From: Pseudorhizobium banfieldiae
GTDB lineage: Bacteria; Pseudomonadota; Alphaproteobacteria; Rhizobiales; Rhizobiaceae
NCBI RefSeq assembly: GCF_000967425.1
Contig: NZ_FO082820.1
Coordinates: 1,984,001 to 2,048,000, forward strand
Length of the DNA stretch: 64,000 bases
Reading direction: 5' to 3'
Shown here: positions 18,815 to 27,594 of the stretch, in pieces
How positions within the stretch are numbered: the first letter of the stretch is position 1
How the letters are laid out: every line of letters starts with the position of its first letter
The notes under the pieces: generated by a model
What the model was told of the DNA's origin: nothing
The model's database searches: none
What the model saw: only the letters and a program-made list of their open reading frames with translations
Made by a program: the position numbers and the translations under genes

Positions 18815-19414
18815 ATGGCTCGGACACGAGCTCAGGATTTTGAAGAGAAGCAGCGCAGTATTCTGGACAAGGCAGCGGAAGTCTTCGCGACGCAAGGCAT
18901 GGAAAAAGCTTCCATGTCCCAGGTCGCAAGTCATGCTCAGGTGTCCAAGGCCCTGCTCTACCACTATTATCCCAGCAAGGACGCGCTGATATTCGCAATC
19001 ATCATCACGCATCTTGAGACGCTGGACGCCGCCGTCGCTGATGCCGACGATCCTTCTCTCCCACCCGGCGAGCGGCTTCGCAAGCTCGTCGGCGCGGTGC
19101 TGGAGAACTATCGCGGAGCAGACAACCAGCACAAGGTGCAGTTGAACGCAACCAACACGCTGAGCGATGAGCAGAAGGCCGAGATACTTGGCGTCGAGCG
19201 TAATATCGTCCGCCGCTTCTCGGTTGTCATCGACCTCCTCAACCCGGCGCTGAACAATCGCGAGCGTCCGCTGCTCACACCCGTCACCATGTCTCTGTTC
19301 GGCATGATGAACTGGATGTACATGTGGTTCCGCGATGGCGGTCGCATCAGCCGCGAAGACTATGCGGATGTCGCGACCACGCTGATCCTCGAGGGCATCA
19401 AGGCCGTCCGCTAA
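18815..19414 (+). CDS. paaR: TetR-family repressor PaaR
   Basis: A 199-residue TetR-type regulator. The N-terminal helix-turn-helix runs ILDKAAEVFATQGMEKASMS through KALLYHYYPSKDALI. The C-terminal ligand-binding domain is all helical. It is the last gene of paaGIKR and matches PaaR, which represses paa genes and is released by phenylacetyl-CoA. The two CCGACCGRTCGG palindromes are its likely operators. The ATG at 18815 has GGAAAG ahead of it; a TTG at 18800 would add 5 residues. Confidence 0.85.
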   Translation: MARTRAQDFEEKQRSILDKAAEVFATQGMEKASMSQVASHAQVSKALLYHYYPSKDALIFAIIITHLETLDAAVADADDPSLPPGERLRKLVGAVLENYRGADNQHKVQLNATNTLSDEQKAEILGVERNIVRRFSVVIDLLNPALNNRERPLLTPVTMSLFGMMNWMYMWFRDGGRISREDYADVATTLILEGIKAVR

Positions 19415-19549
19415 ATCCTGCCGCTGTGGCGAGCAGCGCATCACACACCACGGCCAGGTGATACCCATCGATGGGCACCGCCTCCCCATCAGGGAATGCG
19501 ACGGGGTCGATGATTGCATCAACACCCCGCCGTAGCTACAGGCGGACGG

Positions 19550-21619
19550 TTACTCCGCGGCCTGGGCGGCAACGGCTGGCCAGGTCTTGGCCACCATCGT
19601 CAGCACGTCGTACTGCGCCACCACTGCGCCGTTCTGGTTGGTCACCTGGCAGTCCCAGCGCACTTCCCCATGCTCCGCACTGACGCGCGGATTGATCTCC
19701 TTGCAGGTCAGGCGCACCTGAAGCGTGTCGCCGAAGTAGACCGGGGTCAGGAAGCGCAGGTTGTCGACGCCATAATTGGCGAGGATCGGACCAGGATTGG
19801 GCTCGACAAACAGGCCTGCAGCGAAGCTCGCGATCAGGTAGCCATGCGCCACGCGGTCATCGAAGAAGGGATTGGCCCGCGCGGCCTCCGTGTCCATGTG
19901 AGCGTAGAAGGTATCACCGGTGAAGTGCGCGAAGTGTTCCACGTCCTCCTGAGTGACCTGACGGGCCGCCGTGACCAGTTGGTCCCCGATCCGCAGTTCG
20001 GCAAGCGACTTGCGGAAGGGATGAACGTCGTGCTGCACCGGCGCACCATCCACCCAGCGGCCTGTCACCGCCGAGAGGAGCCGCGGGCTGCCCTGCACCG
20101 CAGTGCGCTGCATGTAGTGCTTGACACCGCGCATGCCGCCCATCTCCTCCCCGCCACCGGCGCGGCCAGGACCACCGTGAACGAGCGGCGCGAGTGGCGA
20201 GCCGTGTCCAGTCGAGGACTTTGCGGAAGCGCGGTTGCCGATCAGCACACGCCCATGGAAAGGTGCTGCGCCCAGCACGACGTCGGCTGCAACGGCCGGA
20301 TCGTCGGTGAAGATCGACGAGACCAGCGACCCCTTGCCCAGGTGCGACAGCGCGACGGCCTCTTCGAGGTCGTCGTAAGGCATGACCGTCGAGACCGGTC
20401 CGAACGCCTCCACCTCATGCACCGCGCTAGCACCGAATGGTTTCTCGCAATACATCAGCACCGGGTTGAGGAAGGCGCCCTGTGTCGCATCTCCCGAACC
20501 AGTCTTCACCTCGTCCGGATTGCCGGCAACGATCTCGGCATCGGCCTGCAGGTCGCGGATGCGGGCCCGAACCTCCTCCCGCTGATCGAGGCTGGCGAGC
20601 GGCCCCATGCGGGTCGTCTCCTCGGCCGGCAGGCCGAGTGTCGTCTTGCCCAGACGATCGCCGAGTGCAGCGACGAGCGCCTGGACATGAGCGCGCGGGG
20701 CAATGACGCGGCGGATGGCCGTGCACTTCTGTCCCGCCTTCGCGGTCATCTCGCGGGCGACTTCCTTGACGAAAAGGTCGAATTCAGGCGTGCCGGGACC
20801 GGCATCGGGCCCAAGGATGGACGCATTCAGGCTGTCGGCTTCCATGGTGAAGCGGACCGAGTTGGCGACCACCGGGGCATGCGACTTGAGCTTGCGACCG
20901 GTCCAGGCGGAGCCGGTGAAGGTGACGGCATCCTGTCCCGTCACATGGTCGAGCATATCGCCGACAGAGCCGCAAACCAGCTGCAGCGCGCCTTCAGGCA
21001 GTATCCCGGTCTCGATGATCCGACGGACGCAGAGTTCGGTGAGGTATGCTGTCTGCGATGCAGGTTTGACGACGCAAGGGACGCCGGCCAGCAGTGTCGG
21101 CGCAATCTTCTCCAGCATTCCCCAGATCGGGAAGTTGAAGGCGTTGATGTGGATCGCGACACCGCGCATCGGCGTCAGGATGTGCTGGGCAACGAAGCTG
21201 TTGTCCTTCGACAGCGGCTCCACCTCGCCATCGGTCAGGACACGAGTATTGGGTAGCTCGCGGCGCGCCTTCGAGGCGAAGGTCAGCATCGTGCCGATGC
21301 CGCCCTCGATATCGATCCAGCCATCGCTGCGCGTGGCACCGGTGTGGAGGCTTTCCGTGTAGAACTCCTCCTTCCGCTCCATGAGCGCCAGGCCGAGTGC
21401 CTTCAACATCGCCGCCCGGTCATGGAAGGACATTTCCCGCAGCTTTGGGCCAGCCACCCGCCGTCCGTGGTCGAGAACGGCGGCGAAGTCTATGCCGGAG
21501 GAATCGATGCGCGCCACCGGCGCACCGGTCGCAGCGTCGGACAGAAGCTGCCCCTCGCTCCGGCCGGGGTTCCAGCTTCCGCAGACATAGCTCTCGAGAC
21601 GACGTGGGGCAGCAGTCAT
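19550..21619 (-). CDS. paaZ: bifunctional oxepin-CoA hydrolase / semialdehyde dehydrogenase PaaZ
   Basis: A 689-residue fusion. The N-terminal aldehyde dehydrogenase (about 1-520) has ILTPMRGVAIHINAFNFPIW, the glutamate in VRFTMEADSLNASI and the nucleophile Cys in TAKAGQKCTAIRRVI. The C-terminal MaoC-like hot-dog hydratase (about 535-680) has GDTFYAHMDTEAARANPFFD followed by VAHGYLIASFAAGL, with the Asp/His pair. Together they open the oxepin ring and oxidise the resulting aldehyde to 3-oxo-5,6-dehydrosuberyl-CoA. Last gene of the paaJABCDE unit. Confidence 0.95.
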   Translation of the reverse strand: MTAAPRRLESYVCGSWNPGRSEGQLLSDAATGAPVARIDSSGIDFAAVLDHGRRVAGPKLREMSFHDRAAMLKALGLALMERKEEFYTESLHTGATRSDGWIDIEGGIGTMLTFASKARRELPNTRVLTDGEVEPLSKDNSFVAQHILTPMRGVAIHINAFNFPIWGMLEKIAPTLLAGVPCVVKPASQTAYLTELCVRRIIETGILPEGALQLVCGSVGDMLDHVTGQDAVTFTGSAWTGRKLKSHAPVVANSVRFTMEADSLNASILGPDAGPGTPEFDLFVKEVAREMTAKAGQKCTAIRRVIAPRAHVQALVAALGDRLGKTTLGLPAEETTRMGPLASLDQREEVRARIRDLQADAEIVAGNPDEVKTGSGDATQGAFLNPVLMYCEKPFGASAVHEVEAFGPVSTVMPYDDLEEAVALSHLGKGSLVSSIFTDDPAVAADVVLGAAPFHGRVLIGNRASAKSSTGHGSPLAPLVHGGPGRAGGGEEMGGMRGVKHYMQRTAVQGSPRLLSAVTGRWVDGAPVQHDVHPFRKSLAELRIGDQLVTAARQVTQEDVEHFAHFTGDTFYAHMDTEAARANPFFDDRVAHGYLIASFAAGLFVEPNPGPILANYGVDNLRFLTPVYFGDTLQVRLTCKEINPRVSAEHGEVRWDCQVTNQNGAVVAQYDVLTMVAKTWPAVAAQAAE

Positions 21620-21672
21620 TGCATTTCCTTTAGTTCAGGATGGAGCGCGGGCAATTGGGCCGCGTCATTGTG

Positions 21673-22443
21673 TCAGAGACCGATCGTGTTCAATCGGTCG
21701 GCAAGCTCAGCCTCCCAACGGCCCAGCAGTTCTTCATTGGGGCTGTGGCGCAGCCCGAATTTCTTCAGGGTCGCGAACCGGGAGGAATTGGCGGCGCCGA
21801 AGCCAGCGGCCACGCGGGGTCGCCAGTAGGAGAGTGCGACTTCCGCTTCGGCTTTTCCTTCAGGCGTCACGACAATGCGCTCCAGCCCCTCAAACCCGAG
21901 TTCCGCATGGCGCGTCTCGCGCGGCGCGATTTCGCGGAACACATCGGCGAGCGGTCCGTAAGAGACCGCCGTGAGCTCCCTCATCTGCACGCCGGTCGCC
22001 AGGCCCTGCAAGACGTTCATCACGACCGCATCGGTCCAGCCCGCGATCGGATAGTGGAAGACCGACAGGCGCATGTCGCCCGCCTGACGCGCCGCGCCGA
22101 CCTCGGCGTCGCGTGCGACGCGAGCGGCCCAGTCATGCTGGCGCTGGTAGCGCTGGATATCCGTTCCGAAGGTTTCCATCACCTTCAACACCCGCTCGGC
22201 ATGATCGGCCTTCTCCAGGGTGATCCGGCTCGCAGCAATTCGTTCCTTGATGCCCGGCGCATGGTTGATCGCGTTGGCGAACCCGGCCGAGGCCGCCAGC
22301 TCGCTGTCGACAAAGGACGACATCAGCCGCATCAGCTCGCCGCGATAGCGGGCCGGGGCATTGTCCGGAGCGGACAGAACCCCGCCCTGCTCCAGGTACT
22401 CCTCGATCTGGATCATGTCCGCCACGGCACCCTCACTCGTCAT
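21673..22443 (-). CDS. divergent PaaA/PaaC-family ferritin-like protein with altered iron ligand
   Basis: A 256-residue helical protein of the phenylacetic acid catabolic (PF05138-type) family, overlapping the paaE end by 11 bases. By ungapped comparison with PaaA in this window, E48 (VDSELAAS) matches PaaA E59 and H81 matches H92, but the glutamate of the first ExxH motif (PaaA E89) is replaced by K78 in LEKADHAERV. The second motif ETRH (E176, H179) is kept and is preceded by the same YGP triplet. It is therefore a paralogue with an incomplete diiron site: a structural subunit, a regulator of the oxygenase, or a protein of changed chemistry. The function is not known to me. Confidence 0.8.
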   Translation of the reverse strand: MTSEGAVADMIQIEEYLEQGGVLSAPDNAPARYRGELMRLMSSFVDSELAASAGFANAINHAPGIKERIAASRITLEKADHAERVLKVMETFGTDIQRYQRQHDWAARVARDAEVGAARQAGDMRLSVFHYPIAGWTDAVVMNVLQGLATGVQMRELTAVSYGPLADVFREIAPRETRHAELGFEGLERIVVTPEGKAEAEVALSYWRPRVAAGFGAANSSRFATLKKFGLRHSPNEELLGRWEAELADRLNTIGL

Positions 22444-23509
22444 AGGTCACGACGACACGGTCGGACAACGGCGTCGATTGGCAGGACAGGGCATAGCCTG
22501 CACGCACCTCGTAGTCTTCCAGCGCGTGGTTGACGGCCATTTCCACCTCGCCCTCCAACACCTTGCAGCGGCAGGTGGAACAGACACCGGCCTTGCAGGA
22601 ATACGGAGCGTCCATATTCGCCTCGATGGCAGCCTCGAGGATGGTCTGGCCCTGGCGCGGCATGATGAAGGTGCGGGTTGCACCGTCCAGCGTGACCGTG
22701 GCCTCGACCCCGGTTCCGGCCGTGACCGCAACCTTCGACACCGCCTTCTGCTTTGCACGGCCCGGCTGACCGCTGGCGAACAACTCGAACTTGATCTGGG
22801 CATCGGTCAGCCCGTGTTCGCGAAGCGACGCCGCAATTGCGAGCATCATCGGTTCAGGGCCGCAGATGAAGGCCGTATCGACCGCCTTGGGATCGATCCA
22901 GTGAGTAAACAGCCCCTTCATCTTCTCCGCGTCGACCCGACCGGTGAAGAGATCGATCTCCTGGCCTTCCTGCTCCAGGACGTGAATGACCGAGAACCGT
23001 CCCAGATAGAGGTTCTTCAGGTCCTCCAGTTCCTCGCGGAACATGATCGAGTTGATCTGCCGGTTGGCGTAGACCAGCGTGAACTTCGACTGCGGCTCGC
23101 TAGCGAGCACCGTCTTGATGATCGAGAGGAGCGGCGTGATGCCGGAGCCGCCGGCAAAGCCGAGATACTGCCTGGCCGCTTCGGGTTCGATGGCCGTGAA
23201 GAAACGGCCCATCGGCGGCATGGCCTCGATCACGTCGTCGGGCAAGAGGTTCTCATTTGCCCAGGTCGAGAAGGCGCCACCGTCGACGCGCTTGATACCT
23301 ACCCGCAGGACCCCCTCCCCCTTGCCGGCGCAGATGGAATATGAGCGGCGCAGTTCCTCGCCGTCGAATTCCCGGCGGAAGGTGAGATACTGGCCCTGGG
23401 TAAAGTCGAAGAGCGCCCGGTCTTCGTCCCGGGGCGCAAGCGTTACGACCACGGCGTCGCGGGTTTCGCGCCGGACATCTGTCACTTTCAGTGGATGGAA
23501 GCGTGCCAT
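22433..23509 (-). CDS. paaE: phenylacetyl-CoA epoxidase reductase PaaE
   Basis: A 358-residue reductase. It has an FAD domain with RRSYSIC at 54-60, an NAD domain with GGSGITPLL at 120-128 and ICGPEPMM at 225-232, and a C-terminal plant-type [2Fe-2S] ferredoxin domain with Cys305, Cys310, Cys313 and Cys343. It passes electrons from NAD(P)H to the PaaA diiron centre. The ATG at 23509 gives the family N-terminus MARFHPLKVTDVRRET; the open frame upstream to 23665 runs over paaD and is not used. Confidence 0.95.
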   Translation of the reverse strand: MARFHPLKVTDVRRETRDAVVVTLAPRDEDRALFDFTQGQYLTFRREFDGEELRRSYSICAGKGEGVLRVGIKRVDGGAFSTWANENLLPDDVIEAMPPMGRFFTAIEPEAARQYLGFAGGSGITPLLSIIKTVLASEPQSKFTLVYANRQINSIMFREELEDLKNLYLGRFSVIHVLEQEGQEIDLFTGRVDAEKMKGLFTHWIDPKAVDTAFICGPEPMMLAIAASLREHGLTDAQIKFELFASGQPGRAKQKAVSKVAVTAGTGVEATVTLDGATRTFIMPRQGQTILEAAIEANMDAPYSCKAGVCSTCRCKVLEGEVEMAVNHALEDYEVRAGYALSCQSTPLSDRVVVTYDE

Positions 23510-23540
23510 TGGGTTGTTCCTAGCAAAAGCGAAGGCATCC

Positions 23541-24065
23541 TCAGATGCACTTGAAATAGTCAAAGGGTTCCAGGCAGTCCTTGCAGCGATAGCTCGCCTT
23601 GCAGGGTGTCGAGCCGAACTGGCTGATCTTCTCGGTATTCGTCGATCCGCACCGCGGACATGCAACGGTCATGTTGGAACGACCCGAAAGTCGCGCGACC
23701 CGTCCCAGTAGGCGCCCGTCGGCGGCAGTACCGTCGATGGGCGGTGCGATGCCGTAGGCGCGCAGCTTTTCGCGCGCGTCGGCGTTGATCCAGTCGGACG
23801 TCCAGGCTGGCGACAGCTGACGCTCGATGCGGATCCTGTCGATGCCGTGGCTGCGCAGGGCGTTCTCGATGTCGAGGTTGATGATGCTGGTCGCCGGACA
23901 GCCCGAATAGGTGGGCGTGACCTTGACAACCAGGGTGTCATCCTCCCAGTTCACCTGCCGGACGATCCCCAGATCCGTGACGCTGATCACGGGGATTTCC
24001 GGGTCGGGCACATCGGACAGCCAGCGCCAAACCTCCTCGGTATCGGGCTTGCGCTCCTGTTCCAT
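23541..24065 (-). CDS. paaD: PaaD, MIP18/DUF59-type maturation factor
   Basis: A 174-residue protein. The N-terminal DUF59 domain has DPEIPVISVTDLGIV and the reactive-type cysteine C56 in TYSGCPATS. The C-terminal zinc-ribbon-like part has C136-x2-C139, C155, C161-x2-C164 and C173. PaaD is required for phenylacetate growth and is thought to help assemble iron cofactors of the epoxidase. It starts 5 bases after the paaC stop on the operon strand order A-B-C-D-E. Confidence 0.92.
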   Translation of the reverse strand: MEQERKPDTEEVWRWLSDVPDPEIPVISVTDLGIVRQVNWEDDTLVVKVTPTYSGCPATSIINLDIENALRSHGIDRIRIERQLSPAWTSDWINADAREKLRAYGIAPPIDGTAADGRLLGRVARLSGRSNMTVACPRCGSTNTEKISQFGSTPCKASYRCKDCLEPFDYFKCI

Positions 24066-24070
24066 GGCGC

Positions 24071-24853
24071 TTACCAGACGCTACCCGGATAGGCGCGCTG
24101 CAGGAACTGCATCTCCGCCAGGATGAAGCCGAGATGCTCCGAGTGGACGCCCTTCTTGCCGCCACCCGCGCCGGCGATCCCGTGCTGCCAGACCGTGTCC
24201 GGATAGGGAAGCGTGGCTTCGGAGAGCACGGCCTTGACGGTAGCCTCCCAAGCGGTCCGCAGCGATGACGGCAAGGGTGCGATCCCCGCTTCGGCCATTG
24301 CGACGTCGACGGCATCATCATGGAACATCTCGCCCGTATAGGGCCAGAGTGCCTTCAGGGCCTTCTCCATGCGTCGATGGCTTTCCGCCGTACCGTCGCC
24401 CAGCCGGATGACCAGGTCGGCCGACCGTTCCAGATGGTAGGCAACTTCCTTCTCCGCCTTGGCCGCGATATCGACGACGCGCTTGTCTGTCGAGGTCTTC
24501 AGCGCCCGCAGGAGGTTGATGTGAAAGGCGTCGAACAGGAACTGGCGCATCAGCGTCTGGCCGAAATCGCCGTTCGGGCGCTCGACCAGCAGCACGTTGC
24601 GGAAATCCGCCGCATCGCGCAGATAGGCGAGATTGTCGGCGCTGCGGCCCTTGCCTTCGACTTCACCGGCCAAGCCGAGCCACAGCTGACACTGGCCGAT
24701 CAGGTCGAGGGCCTGGTTGGCCAGCGCGATATCCTCTTCGAGGACGGGAGAATGGCCGCACCATTCCGACACGCGGTGCCCCAGCACCAGCGCATTGTCG
24801 CCGATGCGCTGCAGCCAGTCGAAGAATGCGGACTGATCAACGGCGGTCGCCAT
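24071..24853 (-). CDS. paaC: phenylacetyl-CoA epoxidase structural subunit PaaC
   Basis: A 260-residue all-helical ferritin-like protein that pairs with PaaA in the epoxidase. It has GHRVSEWCGHSPVLEEDIAL, FRNVLLVERPNGDFGQTLM and a C-terminal AGGGKKGVHSEHLGFILAEM. PaaC keeps the fold but is not the catalytic subunit. The true start is the ATG at 24853, sharing one base with the paaB stop (TGATG); an open frame upstream to 25126 runs over paaB. Confidence 0.94.
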   Translation of the reverse strand: MATAVDQSAFFDWLQRIGDNALVLGHRVSEWCGHSPVLEEDIALANQALDLIGQCQLWLGLAGEVEGKGRSADNLAYLRDAADFRNVLLVERPNGDFGQTLMRQFLFDAFHINLLRALKTSTDKRVVDIAAKAEKEVAYHLERSADLVIRLGDGTAESHRRMEKALKALWPYTGEMFHDDAVDVAMAEAGIAPLPSSLRTAWEATVKAVLSEATLPYPDTVWQHGIAGAGGGKKGVHSEHLGFILAEMQFLQRAYPGSVW

Positions 24854-25137
24854 CACATGTGCCCCACTTCGCCCGGGATGTCGAAGAAGGTCGGGTGACG
24901 GTAGACCTTGGCGTTCGACGGCTCGAACAGCGGTCCCTTGTCGGACGGGCTGGAGGCGGTGATGTCGTTCGAGCGCACGACCCAGATCGAGACTCCCTCG
25001 TTGCGGCGCGTGTAGACGTCGCGGGCGTTGCGGATGGCCATTTCCGCGTCGGGCGCGTGCAGGCTGCCGACATGGCGATGGTTCAGGCCATGCTGGCCGC
25101 GGATGAAAACTTCCCAAAGGGGCCATTCGTTGGACAT
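24853..25137 (-). CDS. paaB: phenylacetyl-CoA epoxidase bridging subunit PaaB
   Basis: A 94-residue small subunit beginning MSNEWPLWEVFIRGQHGLNH. The family pattern is visible: HVGSLHAPDAEMAIRNARDV, then EGVSIWVVRSNDITAS, ending in a short tail. It bridges the PaaA-PaaC heterodimers. The ATG at 25137 has GGAGGAAAC upstream. Confidence 0.95.
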   Translation of the reverse strand: MSNEWPLWEVFIRGQHGLNHRHVGSLHAPDAEMAIRNARDVYTRRNEGVSIWVVRSNDITASSPSDKGPLFEPSNAKVYRHPTFFDIPGEVGHM

Positions 25138-25195
25138 GATTGTTTCCTCCCGGAAAAACTTGATGTTGGACTGCGGGCTGATGGCCCGCGGCAAT

Positions 25196-26197
25196 TCACT
25201 CTGCGGCGACCTTCGCGCTGGCGCGAAGCGCCCCTTCCTTCTGCGCGTGGGCGAGCAGCCCCTCGCGGAACCAGGCGCCGTCTTTCCAGGCCGTGACGCG
25301 CGCTTCCATGCGCTCGGCGTTGCATGGGCCGTTGCCGGCGATCACCTCGAAGAACTCCGTCCAGTCCGGCTCGCTGAAGTCATAGCCGCCCTTCTCCCCG
25401 TTCCACTTCAGGTTCGGATCAGGGATGGTCAGGCCCAGGTATTCGGCCTGCGGCACGGTCTGGTCGACGAACTTCTGGCGCAGTTCATCATTGGTGTTGA
25501 TCTTGATCTTCCACTGCATGGACTGGGCCGAATGCACCGAGTCCTTGTCCGACGGGCCGAACATCATCAGCGACGGATACCAGAAGCGGTTCAATGCATC
25601 CTGCGCCATCGCCTTCTGCTCCGGCGTGCCCTGCAGGCACATCTTCATCAGGATGTCGTAGCCCTGGCGCTGGTGGAAGGATTCCTCCTTGCAGATGCGG
25701 ATCATGGCGCGGCTGTAGGGACCATAGCTGGTCCGCTGCAGCGGCACCTGGTTCATGATCGCAGCCCCATCGACCAGCCAACCGACCGCGCCGATATCGG
25801 CCCAGTTCAGGGTCGGATAGTTGAAGATCGACGAGTATTTCATCTTGCCGCTGTGCAGGAGTTCGATCAGCTCGTCGCGGCTGACACCGAGCGTCTCCGC
25901 TGCCGAATAGAGGTAGAGGCCGTGGCCTGCTTCGTCCTGGACCTTGGCAAGCAGGATCTGCTTGCGCTCCAGCGTCGGAGCGCGGGTGATCCAGTTGCCC
26001 TCCGGCAGCTGGCCAACGATCTCGCTGTGGGCGTGCTGGCCGATCTGGCGGATGAGCGTCTTGCGGTAGCCTTCCGGCATCCACTCCTTGGGCTCGATCT
26101 TCTCACCCCGGTCGATGCGGTCCTGGAAAGCCTGTTCTTCCGGCGTCATCTCCTCGCGCGCCTTGGCGCCTTCGGCCTTTACCATCTGTGCGTACAT
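25196..26197 (-). CDS. paaA: phenylacetyl-CoA 1,2-epoxidase catalytic subunit PaaA
   Basis: A 333-residue diiron monooxygenase subunit that epoxidises the ring of phenylacetyl-CoA. Ligand motifs are E59 (HAHSEIVGQ), E89/H92 ([10 protein letters not shown]) and E162/H165 (CKEESFHQR). The N-terminus [20 protein letters not shown] is family-typical, so the ATG at 26197 is used rather than the longer frame from 26263. Preceded by a good GGAGG site. It is co-transcribed with paaJ upstream and paaBCDE downstream. Confidence 0.96.
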   Translation of the reverse strand: MYAQMVKAEGAKAREEMTPEEQAFQDRIDRGEKIEPKEWMPEGYRKTLIRQIGQHAHSEIVGQLPEGNWITRAPTLERKQILLAKVQDEAGHGLYLYSAAETLGVSRDELIELLHSGKMKYSSIFNYPTLNWADIGAVGWLVDGAAIMNQVPLQRTSYGPYSRAMIRICKEESFHQRQGYDILMKMCLQGTPEQKAMAQDALNRFWYPSLMMFGPSDKDSVHSAQSMQWKIKINTNDELRQKFVDQTVPQAEYLGLTIPDPNLKWNGEKGGYDFSEPDWTEFFEVIAGNGPCNAERMEARVTAWKDGAWFREGLLAHAQKEGALRASAKVAAE

Positions 26198-26214
26198 GGG
26201 GGGCTCCTCCCTGT

Positions 26215-27420
26215 TCAGACGCGTTCGACTATCATGGCGATCCCCTGCCCCACACCGATGCACATCGTGCAGAGCGCATAGCGTCCGCCGGTGCGGTGAA
26301 GCTGGTACATCGCGGTCATCACGAGGCGCGCGCCGGACATCCCGAGGGGATGCCCAAGCGCGATGGCGCCTCCATTCGGGTTCACATGCGGCGCATCATC
26401 CGGCAGACCGAGATCACGCAGCGTCGCCAGAGCCTGGCTGGCAAAAGCCTCGTTCAACTCCATCACATCCATCTGCTCGATGGTGAGGCCGGCGCGCGCC
26501 AGAACCTTCTTCGCTGCTGGCGCCGGGCCGATGCCCATGATCCGCGGCTCCACGCCGGCGGCCGCCATGGCGACGATCCGCGCCTTCGGCGTCAGCCCCT
26601 GTGCCGACGCCGCCTGCTCGGAAAGGACGGCAAGCGCTGCCGCGCCATCGTTGACCCCGGACGCATTGCCGGCCGTCACGCTGAGGTCAGGGCCGTTCAC
26701 GCCCTTGAGCCTGGACAGTTGCTCCACGGTCGTACCGGGACGCGGATGCTCGTCGGTATCGACGACGACGGGATCGCCCTTCTTCTGGGGAATGGTAACC
26801 GGCACGATCTCGTCGGCGAATAGCCCGGCCGCCTGCGCAGCCGCCCAGCGCGCCTGGCTGCGGGCAGCAAAAGCATCCTGGTCGGCGCGGCTGACCGCGA
26901 AATCGGCGGCCACATTGTCGGCGGTCTGCGGCATGGAATCGATGCCGAACTCCGCCTTCATCCTGGGATTGACGAAGCGCCAGCCGATCGTGGTGTCGTA
27001 GACGGCATTTGAGCGCGAGAAAGCGGTCTCGGCCTTCGGCATGATGAAAGGTGCACGGCTCATGCTCTCGACACCACCGGCGATGACGAAATCACAATCG
27101 CCCGCCTTGATCGCACGGGCTGCCATCCCGATTGCATCCATGCCCGAACCACACAGCCGGTTGACGGTGGTGCCCGGAACGACGACCGGCATCCCGGCAA
27201 GGAGAGCGGCCATGCGGCCGACATTGCGATTGTCTTCGCCTGCCTGGTTGGCGCAGCCATAGACGAGGTCGTCCACGGCCGACCAGTCGACGCCCGGATT
27301 ACGCGTCATCAGAGCCTTCAGGGGCAGTGCGGCGAGATCGTCGGCGCGCACCTGCGCCAGAGCGCCGCCATAGCGCCCGATCGGCGTCCGGACCGCATCA
27401 CAGATATAGGCGTTACGCAT
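26215..27420 (-). CDS. paaJ: 3-oxoadipyl-CoA thiolase PaaJ/PcaF
   Basis: A 401-residue thiolase II. The nucleophile Cys is in [20 protein letters not shown], the catalytic His in [18 protein letters not shown], and the second Cys in [12 protein letters not shown]. The [15 protein letters not shown] segment is typical of PcaF/PaaJ, which cleave 3-oxoadipyl-CoA to succinyl-CoA and acetyl-CoA, the last step of the pathway. It leads the paaJABCDE unit, so paaJ is the better symbol than pcaF. The start at 27420 has GGGAGGA four to five bases upstream. Confidence 0.92.
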   Translation of the reverse strand: MRNAYICDAVRTPIGRYGGALAQVRADDLAALPLKALMTRNPGVDWSAVDDLVYGCANQAGEDNRNVGRMAALLAGMPVVVPGTTVNRLCGSGMDAIGMAARAIKAGDCDFVIAGGVESMSRAPFIMPKAETAFSRSNAVYDTTIGWRFVNPRMKAEFGIDSMPQTADNVAADFAVSRADQDAFAARSQARWAAAQAAGLFADEIVPVTIPQKKGDPVVVDTDEHPRPGTTVEQLSRLKGVNGPDLSVTAGNASGVNDGAAALAVLSEQAASAQGLTPKARIVAMAAAGVEPRIMGIGPAPAAKKVLARAGLTIEQMDVMELNEAFASQALATLRDLGLPDDAPHVNPNGGAIALGHPLGMSGARLVMTAMYQLHRTGGRYALCTMCIGVGQGIAMIVERV

Positions 27421-27468
27421 CATTCCTCCCATTCGGCCTTCCGGTCGCGAGCGCGCTCTTCCCATTCA

Positions 27469-27512
27469 CCGACCGATCGGTCAACTTATAGCGTCTAAAA
27501 CATCACATGCAA
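27469..27512 (-). promoter_or_regulatory. paaJ promoter with overlapping predicted PaaR operator
   Basis: On the minus strand TTGCAT (27512-27507) and TATAAG (27490-27485) are 16 bases apart. The 12-bp palindrome GACCGATCGGTC (27471-27482; shared core CCGACCGATCGG 27469-27480) begins right after the -10 box and covers the start-point region, as expected for repression. CATCAC (27501-27506) and GTGATG (27534-27539) form a separate dyad around the -35 region that could be a PaaX site. Two TGAGTCA heptamers 40 bases apart (27543, 27583) lie further upstream. Confidence 0.65.
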
Positions 27513-27594
27513 AGTGGTTTTTTTGATGTTCGCGTGATGTGTTGAGTCATGTAGCCCCCTGCGCGGTGTGACGGAACTAAAATGAGTCACTTGA

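Noticed and set aside
19514..21256. 580-residue plus-strand frame opposite paaZ
   Set aside because: It is a GC-rich shadow of paaZ, lacking any recognisable domain and with Arg/His/Gly-rich composition.
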